Source: Telmatactis stephensoni
Lineage: Eukaryota > Cnidaria > Anthozoa > Actiniaria > Isophelliidae
DNA: 64,000 nt
Direction of reading: 5' to 3'
Assembly: GCA_029948255.1 (NCBI GenBank)
Contig: JALIZF010001405.1
Span: forward strand, 1 to 64,000
Each line of letters opens with the position of its first letter. Position 1 is the stretch's first letter. This document shows positions 40,430 to 51,020 of the stretch, in pieces. The position numbers and the translations under genes were made by a program. The notes below the pieces were generated by a model. That model had not been told where the DNA came from, made no database searches, and worked only from the letters and a program-made list of their open reading frames with translations.

Positions 40430-43350
40430 GACTGGTACAATGTAAATGAAACTGGGGTGTCAATTTCACTGTTGTATTCACTGGTAATGGTAGTCATCTG
40501 ACATTGTAATATGGAGTGGAAATGGGACTGTTGTGTTATGGCTGTTCGACCACATACAATTTGTAATATGGGTGGAAAATGCTAACAGACTTGACAAAGG
40601 GAATTATTGATACCTCGGAGACAGCACAATGGGAATTGGAACTAGTGATGCAGTCCAAGTTGTTCACTGGTAATTGTATTTACCCCTGACCATGTTATAT
40701 GGATGGAAATGATGGCTCAAAAATGGAACTAGTGATTGAACTTGTAATGGCAATTATCTGATGTACAGTGGATGGGTTATGGTGACTGACTCGACAGAGA
40801 ATGATGACACTTCCATCTATAGCACACTTGAAAATGGAACTGGTAAGCAGCATATTATTTCCTGGAAATTGTATTTGTATCCAACATGGATGGCGAATAG
40901 TGAAGTCTTATTTGCTGGTCTTTGCTGAACAGTTGTATACTATGGATGGGGAAATAGCACTTGCCTAGATGGAGATGAAGGACACCACAATAGCAGACTT
41001 GGAAAATAATGGTCATCATCAAGTCAAGTCTCCTTGTGAATACGAGGCAATGGCCATCCAGGATGGTCTGTACAGCATAGAGGCCTTGATCTCATCTACT
41101 AGCTACAAGCCAGTCTCGTGCCAAATTTGGTCCACATGTCGGCCTCTGTCCACAAGCAGAAGCCCAGACCCTGCTGGGGTTCCAACAGAACCAAGTTGTG
41201 CATAGTGATGAAGTTGCGTGCACAGTGACGCACTATGATGGGCACAATGCACAACCAGATGTAGTCTTCTGCAATGTACATCTTATATTTAGTCAATCCT
41301 TCCCTATTACCATATTGTGGACATGGTAAATCACAGTTACAGTCACCTCTGGTGGTATTTGTCTGGCCAATGTTATGGATAGACAATGGTAATTGACAAG
41401 ATAGTGAAGATTGGAAAATGGAGTGCCACTGGTAATGGCATTTTGTCTCTGACCATGTAATATGGATGGCAAATGGCAACTCACTGGAACTGGTAAAGCA
41501 CCCAGAGGTATTACTGGTAGTGGTATGTATGACATGGCAACTGACTGGACAGAGAATGACGCTACTTCAAAATCATTTTGGAGGACTAGGACAGATAACT
41601 AGAAATATCCCTGAATACAAATTCTAACCACTAAGTAAACCCTAATGTTCCCTAACCACTAACCCTAAGCCTAACCACTAAACCTAACCACTAACCATAA
41701 GTCTAAGCCTAGTCTGTATTTATGGATATTTGTAGAGTCAGTGCCAGTCCTCTCAAAACCAAATTTTGAAGTACTTGATTTAGTCAACACCCAAAGAATG
41801 ACACTTCATTGGCAGTCTGGAAAACGGAACTGATAAACACCTGTATCACTGATGTCCACTGGTAATGGTACCTATTTATCCAACTGTAATATGGATAGAA
41901 AATAGAGACTGGTGAGAAATGACAAATGGCATGTGGTGGTAAACATTGCGATGTTCATTGGTAATGGCATTTAGCCGATGTAAATATGGTTGGAAATGAA
42001 GAAAACACTTCAATGGCAGACTGAAAACTTGAACTTGACGTTAACACTGGTATTCACCAGTAATCATGGTACTTGTCTAACTATGTAATGTAGATGGAAA
42101 TAATGACTGGACAGAGAATGATAAATGGTATTTCAACGGCAGACTGGAAAAAGAAACTAGCAAGCTTCTTCACTGGTAATGGAATTCATCTAACAATGGT
42201 TACATGGATAGGAATGGCAACTGACTGAACACAGAATGGTGATTGATACTACAATTTATAGCAGACTGGAAAAAGGCACTGGTGCTTAGTGGTAATGGCA
42301 TTTTGTCTCACCATGCAATATGGATGGTAAATAACCCCCGAATGGACAGAGAATTGTGAATAACACTTCAATGGTAGACTGAAAATCGAACTTGTAAGCA
42401 ATGGTTGTGTTTTTTTTTCCAATGTGTGTGATGTGTATGGAGAATGGCAACTGACTAGACTGGAACTGGTAGGCACTGTTATGTTCACTGGTAATGGTAT
42501 TTGCCCAACAAAAGCTAAATGGATGGGAATGGCAACCAAAAACTGAACAGGGAATGTAAATGGAACTTGTAAGCACTGTTGCATGGTGTCATAACAACTG
42601 GTAATGTTTGTCTGGGAATTTAATATGAATGGAAAACAACACTGGCAGTATTGACTGGTAATGGTCCTTAATTGTGGCCAATGAGACATGGAATGGAAAA
42701 TAGCAAATGACTGGATAGGGCTTGGAGACTGGAAAATCAGAACTGGTGAAGCAATCGTTCATATTTACTGGTAATGGTGTGTTTGTCCAACAACTTGTAA
42801 ATATAGATGGGAAATAGCAACTGCCTGGACAGAGCATGATGAATAACACTTCAAAAGCAGACTGGAAAATGGAACTGGTAAAGCACTCTTATTTGAATCA
42901 TATTTACTGGTATTTGTCTGGCATTGTATTATATAAGGGAAATTGCCAGGAAATGATGAAGCTTTCATGTGAGACACTGGAAAACTGAGATGAAGATGGC
43001 AATTTACTAGCAATGGCACTTTTCCAATTTTTTGGTATCATGGCAGGAAATGACCCCTGTATAATGTGAATCTGATGACAATTGAAGGACACTATAGCAG
43101 TACAGTCTCTCACCTGATAATGGGTACCAATAACTCGATCTACATGGTATTTTACTCATTCTACATGGTAAGGATGGAAATGGCTAAGAACTCTCTGGAA
43201 TTCACTTGAAAAAGTATTTGTGGGAGACAGTGGTATGGGATGGTACTGTAACTGAGTGGACAATACAGTACTTTGATGACAATGACTGGAAAATGGTATA
43301 GCACTCTATGATATTCATATTTGCTTGATACTATGGAATGGAATAGAAGC
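40430..43350. repeat. Degenerate tandem repeat block 4
   Basis: Some twenty units near 140 bp built on CACTGGTAATGGTATTTGTC, TGTAATATGGATGGAAAATG, GCAACTGACTGGACAGAGAA and TTCAATGGCAGACTGGAAAA. CG dinucleotides are rare: I count six in 41881-42480. No frame is conserved on either strand. Confidence 0.75.
41640..41715. repeat. Interstitial CTAACC-type repeat
   Basis: A short run of CTAACCACTAACCCTAAGCC-like units inside block 4. It resembles telomere-like sequence but is degenerate. Confidence 0.5.
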
Positions 43351-45021
43351 AAATCCTATGCCTATGGGCAGTGGACTATGATCCAGACTTGTGATATATA
43401 GATGGAATAGCATTCCAGTAGACGGGAACATGTTACATTGACACCATTGTTCTGGGACTAACGTGCAATATCAGAAGGAAGCTTTTACTGGACTGTAACA
43501 TATTACACTGCAAATTCTAATTCCTTAAATCCCCAGAGGTACACCATAGCATTTTGGGTGGGTACATGTTCCCCGTTTTTCCACACAGTGGTTTTTTAGG
43601 GGTTTTCATGTCCAAGCTATGGTGTGAAAGCTGTACTTGGATTGCAGAACATGGTATTGATGGTACTGCACTTCTTAGAAGAATATGGCTCCATAAGTTG
43701 AATTGTACACTGATCGATGTATTATTCTATAGCATGGATGTCGAAGGATACTTGGCTGGCACAGTATGGTATAAGACAGTTTATAATATCGTTACTCCAC
43801 AGCAATGCCATGATGTACTTGGTCCATTATTGTATCAAAAATAATATCTTTTAAGGTTTCATGGTTGATAAGGTTTACATGCTTTGGTGCCTTGGAATAG
43901 ATGGAATTAACATTCACCATAATGATAGATGGAGTTGACATCTAGAGAAAATGACACCAAATGGTTTTGAACAGGAATTGATGGTACTTGACTGGTACAC
44001 AACACCAAATTGCTCAGTAGACACTTTATATGGTACTATGACGAGTTGCAGGTGAAAATGGAAAGTTTAATGGTTATATCTTCAGTGATTCTTCATTTTG
44101 TTAAAGTATGCATAGACTTTATGACCTCACAGTCTAGCAATGGAAGCATTGTAGACAGTACACAAGGGGTTAGGGATTATTATATCCCATTTCTAAGCTC
44201 ATAATTGCTTCAAAACACAACTTGTTGCTACTGTGAACAACATTGAGTGGAAAGGGATGGCTATAAGGGGAGGTTGGAGGCCATTCATTTTATTGAGCAA
44301 TGAGGCACACTGCAAACATTTACTGGTAGTATTCAGGATGAAGGTCCACAAGGACTAAGAATGTTTCGGACAATGTAAGAAGTTGGATATTCCTTTGCTG
44401 GTTTCTTAGACCTTTGGATACCAGAAGGTATACACCAATGATTAATCGAGACAGAGGTTACGAATGGATTTTACAGCAACCGCCTTGGTGATATCAAATA
44501 TATTGTGGAGATACACAGAGAGGTACCTTAACCATTGGTAAATCAAAATTCATTTGGCAGGAAATTTGACAGTTGCAGTATGGCGCAGCCCGTTCCTCAT
44601 CACCGAGGCAAACTACAATACCAATCCACACATAACATCCAGTTAGTGTAGGAGAGCACACTCGACTTCTATCTTGTGTAGTGGTTTTGAGGACTGGGTG
44701 CAATTCCCAGACTGGATTGTGTTGGATGTTAATTGTACAAGTCTCAAAAAGTGATATTGTACCTACAAAATGCGCGAAAAGTGTTTAGAATAAGCATTTA
44801 AAACTTTAAGAATTCAAAGAAGGGATGTTATTTGGTAGAAATCCGAAGAAATCCTAATTTTTCCATTGATAAACTTGGCTTCGCTTTAATGTACGTTTCA
44901 CATAAGATTCGGGTTTTTTTTAGACGAAACCAAAGTTGAAGAAAAGAACTGATAGAATGCAAAGCGAGTATACCAAGCTAACAATTAAAAGCACCTCAAT
45001 AGCATTTATTCTTTACCTTAC
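43351..45021. other. Non-coding region right of the repeat zone
   Basis: Still CpG-poor until about 44500. No gene recognised apart from the possible first exon that follows. Confidence 0.3.
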
Positions 45022-45075
45022 CTCGTGAAATTTATCATTTACACTCGAGCCATTTCTTGTTGTCTGATCCGCCAT
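45022..45075 (-). CDS. Possible first coding exon of an unidentified minus-strand gene
   Basis: An ATG in AAAATGGCGG context starts an 18-codon frame (MADQTTRNGSSVNDKFHE) ending exactly at a GTAAGG donor. The GCG-second-codon start and strong donor look like a real first exon. I could not find the next exon to the left, where the tandem-repeat zone lies. Confidence 0.35.
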
Positions 45076-45180
45076 TTTGATTCTAACCTGAACAAATGGA
45101 GTTCCTGTGTTTTTGGCGCCAAAGTGTACCACAGGAAACCCGTCGGCAACTTCTAGTGGAATCGTTGGATTTTGCGTCCT

Positions 45181-45230
45181 CGCGTCCTCGGAGACCCAGG
45201 GCGTCAGGGAGGGGGGAGGGGAGCGCGCAC
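45181..45230. repeat. Short dispersed repeat, two copies
   Basis: CCTCGGAGACCCAGGGCGTC followed by AGGGAGGGGGGAGGGGAGCG here matches CCTCGGACTGACCCAGGGCG with a similar G-rich run at 25067-25110. Confidence 0.5.
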
Positions 45231-45633
45231 TCAAAATGCGAAATCTGATTGGCTCTGGCAACTGTCCGATTACAACTGTCCGATTACAGCCAACTCTCCA
45301 ATTCTTACATTATCCAATTACAACCTACAGTTTGATTTGTGGAAAATACTAGAGCAGTCTTTCAACCAATCAGATTTGAGGAAATTGTAATATTTATGAT
45401 TACGAAAATTAATTCTTATGACAGAGTACAGTGAAAAAAATGTTTTTTCTAATTACTGGGTTTGGTCCATTCCTTTGGGAATCAAAAGACATTGAAGCGG
45501 TACACACAAATCTTTTATTCATATTCAATTTCATGTTTTCTAGTACAATTCTAACCATCATTGAAAGCATCCCTCAGAAACTGAGAAAGAAAAGTTATGC
45601 ATGCAAAAAAAGGAGCCCCAAACGTATATATGG

Positions 45634-45747
45634 TAGTCTCCCTCGCAGCCGTGTTTAGCCTCGTCACGCAACGCTCCCTCGGAAGCAGCCGTGTTTTTCC
45701 GAGGGAGCGTTGCGTGACGAGGCTAAACACGGCTGCGAGGGAGACTA
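45634..45747. mobile_element. Short foldback, CGTCACGCAACGCT family, copy 2
   Basis: TAGTCTCCCTCGCAGCCGTG, TTTAGCCTCGTCACGCAACG and CTCCCTCGGAA pair almost perfectly with the right half. It lies 70 bp past the HEBP stop codon and before the nearest minus-strand AATAAA (45514-45519), so probably in that gene's 3' UTR. Confidence 0.85.
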
Positions 45748-45817
45748 TATATATGGCGGTCTAGCTATAAGTAACCCAGGCATCGTGCAGCTATATAAAC
45801 TCATGCAATTTTCATTT

Positions 45818-48298
45818 TTACGGCTTCTTGACAAGCCAAACCTCCTTTCTCCTATTCTGAACCCACGGTGGATCATATCCAGCGGTCATGTACATTTGAT
45901 CAGGTGTGTAATACGTCCCATTCAAATTATGAGCCCTAAGATCGCGGTCCAGCTGATCAGCGTCACTTTTGGTGATTCTCTGACCTCTTCCAGTGAAGAT
46001 CTTGACCTTGACATATACAGAGAAAGACTTAATCTTCTCAAGCGTAACACCACTTTGAGGTTGTGGACGTCTGGGAGCGTTGTAATTTGAGAGGAAGAAG
46101 GACATTGTAAGTTGAAATGTCCTGGCTGTATTGGGGACTGGTTTGATGGTTTTTACGACAGGTACGCCCATGTGCATTTTGCTGAACTTCAGGTAGCGTC
46201 GAAGACGAAAGTAACACTGACGCGATATATTTCTCATATTAGGTCCTGAAGCTGAATGATCGACAAAAATATATAATTACTATACCCTAATTTAGAGAAG
46301 TTTTATGAGTACTAGCTCTAGGGGAGCGGGACGGAAGAGGGAAAAAGAAGAGGGCTCTCTCCCGTAATTTCTTTAAGTTTTTTTATAATGATTCAAAATC
46401 CTTTAATTAATTTGAACTTGCTGCATGTACAAAAGCTGATCTGATTAGCACGGTAAAGAAAGCGATCGCAGAAAATAAAGGGTAGAAAGAAGAAAATCAT
46501 CCACGATGCAATGAAAAACGATGTAAGGTTTCAGTCAATACGTACAATATATACTGCGGTCATCTGCACAGGCAGAACCAGGAACTCACGACGTTAAAAT
46601 AAAAAGACATGATCAAACACGCTAACAGTGCGTAACATTCTAGCTCACGAATTCTTGTGAGCTACCAAATGAGCTGAGCGCTAGCAGAGTCTGACCAGTA
46701 TTTAAAAGCTATATAGCTCTCTCAGTGTACCAATTTAGGAGGAGATTGTTTTCACATTTAAGCATTGGGCAGCAAATTAAAAACTATTCGGCTGAAGAAT
46801 GTCTGTTACTTTCAGAAAGTTTAGGTTGTTCATCCTAAAGTTGTAAGCGGTTTTGATTAATAACAGTTGGATACAAATGTTAATCCAAAGTGAAAATTTG
46901 AATCGAAAATGGGTTTTCGGCCTTCTTTTGCTCAATTGCCACATAATTCTTTATATTCAGCTTGAAAGTTGCTAAATTTGAATAAAAATACAGGATAATT
47001 ACTTTGTACAACTCAAAAGACTGTTTTAAACAGGTGTTTTGAGAGAAAATAACTAATAGTTTGACATATCGAATAATTAATGACTTAACTAAAACGTTAA
47101 CTTCAAATTTAGGACTCTAATGGATTGGTAAACCTTTGTATTTGCTAAGAACTTGAGTTCGTTAAAACATGTTATACTGAGTCGTAGTGATAGACATTTT
47201 ACCACAAAATGCATTAGGCTTTTAGCTATAGCTTAAGTATCTCGTATAAGATTTCTCTGTTTACGGAGCCCAGGTAAGCCACGCCTATTTGTGTACTAAA
47301 GGTGCGGTAGCCCCTATGTTCACGTTAGTACCTAGTCCTACTTAGTTTGACTTCCTTCCTTGAATACTTTAAAATAGCGGGATAGCCCTTCACTTTTGTC
47401 ATCGGTATATCTAGTTTTCCTTTTTTTCTTAGTTTTTACCTTATAGGAAATCACTGATTTATCTGTTGAATGATGACGAAGCTTCTACGATGTCCAAGCG
47501 TCACTTACTTAGTATTAGCCAATCATAGTAACACACCTAGTCTCACGTGGTTATAATAGACGTTGTCAATTATTAGTACTTAGAAACTAGTAGAAATAGA
47601 AGTGTAAAACTCTTCCTGCTGAAGAGCAGGAGTCATGAGATAATAAACCTATTCGAACGGTACCAGCTCTAATAGAGCAGTCTATCCCGTTAACACAGGC
47701 ATTGTATCTTAGTAGATCAATTTTTAACTAATAAAAATAGAATTTGAGGTTAATCCAAAAAGAAAATTTAAATTAAAACTCATGAGTTGTACAAGGGGCT
47801 AGTTTTTGGCACTTTTAGCCATTATTACTCGATATTGAAAAAAATATTGACATCCCACCGAAGCATCATTTCCGTCTCAGCGTCTATGTTCTATGTTTTT
47901 AGACCCGGCAACGTTTCTTCAATGAGCTTTTATCAGGTATTTTTAAATTCGTAAAACAGAAAAATAATTACCATAGCTGGAAAGAGCATGTTAAAATTAG
48001 CAAGATATATCGAGTGACGATAGTGAGAACATCTTTAGGGATGTACTAGATTGGAAAATACGAGAGTGTACTGATATTATTATTATTGATTTTTGCCTGT
48101 TTTTATACCTTGCTCGGTGGTGCTGGCCCACCACGAATTACCATTGTACTTTCTCTCCTCGAATTTCTTTGTGCTGCGGACCACACGATAAATGGGACAT
48201 CGGCTTCCTTTGTATAGGCAAACTTTTTTGGCTTCAGATGGCAAAATGAATATTGGCATAAATAACAAGAAACTGAAGGCAACTGTAAGCTTGAACAT
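45818..48298 (-). CDS. Secreted SOUL/haem-binding protein (HEBP2-like)
   Basis: Two exons, 48109-48298 and 45818-46251, join in phase 1 (GTATAA donor, CATTCAG acceptor) to give 207 residues. Residues 1-23 are a signal peptide (FKLTVAFSFLLFMPIFILPSE). The mature protein begins with two Cys and the SOUL opening CPIYRVVRSTKKFEERKY; the second exon carries the middle region with MHMGVPVVKTI and the typical end, VYVKVKIFTGRG ... YYTPDQMYMTAGYDPPW ... NRRKEVWLVKK. SOUL/HEBP proteins bind haem or tetrapyrroles; the signal peptide suggests secretion rather than a cytosolic role. The 1.86-kb intron shows nothing else. Confidence 0.88.
46252..48108 (-). other. Intron of the SOUL/HEBP gene
   Basis: AT-rich. 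No repeat or nested gene recognised. Confidence 0.5.
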
Positions 48299-48329
48299 CT
48301 TGGCTGAGAATAGAAAGAAAACATTTCTT

Positions 48330-49351
48330 CAGTTTTACTGCTCTTACGCGCGCTCTTCAGGTGTGGTTAGAAAGAAAGAAACTGATTTACAATGATGCTT
48401 TACCTGATCTGGATGTTTGATGATTCTTACTGCGTCCTTGCACAAGACCAATAACTTGCGCTGTGATGGTCGGGGATATTAATATACCAACGCATGCACA
48501 ATAAGGGTCAGATTATCATACTTGACTTGCGTTGTCCAATCAGCCACTAAGGAAGTTCCTCAGCGACTCTGCACGATTCTGGAACATTGCCAAAACCAAG
48601 TATCCGTTTTTCTTAGAAAACCATCAGTTCAATTCTAAAATTCCTTAAATTCAGACAACAATGCTTTTTTTTCAAATAATTATAAGTTCAGGTGAATAGC
48701 TAGATTCTTCTCTGTGTTTAGAAATTTATTTTTTTCATTCACTGACAGGATTATTTATTTTGCTGGATGATATTCAATTAGGAATTGATGACTTTGGCCG
48801 GGTTTTGTAACCTTTGCTCCTGCATCAGTTTATGTGATCAAACAGATCCAGATAGACCGTGCGGTATCTTCGTATTTCCTTTTACTTCCTGTACTAGATA
48901 ACAAAACTATAAATAACCCACCAGGAGCGCAATGTTCAAGTTCCAGTTCCAGTTGTTTATTCATACACAATTAAGATAATACAATACATAGTTTACACAT
49001 ATATTTAATAGAGCCGGAAATTAAGTATATTACTAAATTACTAGATAAGTTAATTACAAAAATAAATATATCATTATTTTAAAGAGGGGGAGTGTGTGTG
49101 TGCAATGATTCCCCTTGGACAGGATTACAAGGGTTACAAGGTGGACAAACGTAGAATTCGGCCGAGACGCGTTACGGCCTCAATCAAAAGATCTAGAACT
49201 AGCATGCAATTTGAAAAATTCGCATGCAAATAGTTTTCCATTGCAGGTCTTGTATAGTATTGCAATGCATATTGAGCAATTTTTTACCCAGAATACTCTG
49301 CGGCCTCAAATAATTGAATAAATCATCTTTATGGAACAAAGCTTAAGGCTG
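48330..49351. other. Intergenic, nothing recognised
   Basis: Contains the upstream region of the minus-strand HEBP gene and AT-rich sequence near 48950-49080. No gene seen. Confidence 0.3.
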
Positions 49352-50576
49352 TAGCCTGCGTAGCGGCCCTGGGGAGGGGAAGGGAGAGGGAAAAGGGGAA
49401 GGAGGGGAGGGGGAGGGGGACTGGGGAGGAGGGGAAAGAGAGGGAGGGCCTGCAACGAAGGCCCTAGTTTTTACGTTATTTTACGTCCAGCAAACGGACG
49501 CTAAATTCCTATTGGTCGAGGGTGATAAGGCGAAATCTCATTGGCTGAAATCTAATCCGTGACGAAAGATGCAATGCAGTCTTTGATATTCTCTATCAAA
49601 ACAAATAACAAAAACTTCGTGAACGACCTCGCGTTCCAAGGAATTCAATATTTCCAGACGAAGGAACTGGTGTCTCAAGCACATTCTTCACTCATCGCAG
49701 AAAGCACTGGCTGCGATCATTTTTACTCGCTGAGAAATTTTGAACAATAGATTTTATTCTCAACGAGTACTCGCTGGCTCGCTGCGAATAATTTCTGGAG
49801 AATAGCCTTAAAAATGCTGTTTGCTACTGTCTTCCACAAACTAACATTTTTGATTATCCTGAAACTCTCTTCGTCGAACCTTAACTACCACATTTCCACA
49901 TGGATAAACGATTAAAACTTTGATAGCACAACCTTGAGAATACACCTTGAGAATTATCTACATCGTCAATGTTCAAATTCAAGTTAACTTGATCGCTGTT
50001 GACTTCTGGATTTTTCATGGATGAAGGAAATATAGACTTCCTCCCACAGGGTTTGCAAACCACTTTTGACGAATCTTTACGATCTTCTAAAACTATTCCA
50101 ATGTCAAGGAGAGAGTTCGCAATCACTCCGTTGTAGCCTTGTCTTTCCGTAAATTTGAAAAGATTAATGTCTAGGACTTGAGGGAACCATACTTAACTCT
50201 TAAACTCACATTACATATTCGGCACACTTCGTTCACGTTATTCTCAATTGATTTTCTACCTCGATTATTATTTTTCTTCGCGGTAAAATCCTCATTCAAG
50301 CTTTCCAATGTAGACAAACATGGGCAGTATTATGATATTTTGACAAGAAACGGAAGTCATGCACTTTTTGATTCATCAAATGTGATTGGTTAATTTTGAC
50401 AGATCTAGTTTGACAACAAGCAGCGTTATGAATTTTTAATTAGGGGGCGTTTGGTAAAAACTAGGGCCTTCGTTGCAGGCCCTCCCTCTCTTTCCCCTCC
50501 TCCCCAGTCCCCCTCCCCCTCCCCTCCTTCCCCTTTTCCCTCTCCCTTCCCCTCCCCAGGGCCGCTACGCAGGCTA
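49352..50576. mobile_element. hAT-like non-autonomous foldback element, 1,225 bp
   Basis: Arms of about 120 bp (49352-49473 and 50455-50576) are reverse complements without a visible mismatch, beginning TAGCCTGCGTAGCGGCCC and carrying a G-rich GGGGAGGGGAAGGGAGAGGG tract. TAAGGCTG lies directly outside both ends (49344-49351 and 50577-50584): an 8-bp duplication as in hAT transposons. The 980-bp interior has no transposase; its short frames (for example 49881-50126, minus) have no family match. Confidence 0.85.
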
Positions 50577-51020
50577 TAAGGCTGTAGCTCAGGGCTCGTT
50601 TGTTCGAAGAGCGATTAGGCATTATTCCTGGATTAAAACCAATGGTTTAAAGGGCCAGTGCATGAAAGTAGTAGGATGACGCATGGTCACCAGATACTAA
50701 ACCCGTTTGTTTCGATATCACGTTTGATTTGTGCAGTTTGGGGTTGCAAGAAAAAAGAGCAAATTAAAAAAGGGAATAGTGTACGTTGCCACTGGGACAG
50801 ATGTAAGGAAGGACGCAGGGGTGCGCATCCCTAATTCTGAGACTATTTTTTCTTCTCGATACTTTTCCGGGATATCTTCTGGATTCCCTGGACGGTTTCC
50901 GATTTCTACAACTCATTCCTGAAGGATTATCCTGCATCATCAAAGATTGACAGCCATCAAATGTTTGATTAATCGATACTGCAATACTAACCGTCAGCGG
51001 TATACCAAAATAAAACAAAA

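Noticed and set aside
42249..42689. 146-codon minus-strand frame in the tandem-repeat zone
   Set aside because: Sequence and frame are not conserved between repeat units; chance opening in CpG-poor repeats.
36600..43350. C/D-box snoRNA array (TGATGA and CTGA-like motifs recur)
   Set aside because: Motif spacing is too short or inconsistent and no terminal stems are visible; the motifs come from the tandem repeat itself.
36130..43350. CRISPR-like array
   Set aside because: Units are long, degenerate and have no constant repeat with unique spacers; the host is an animal.
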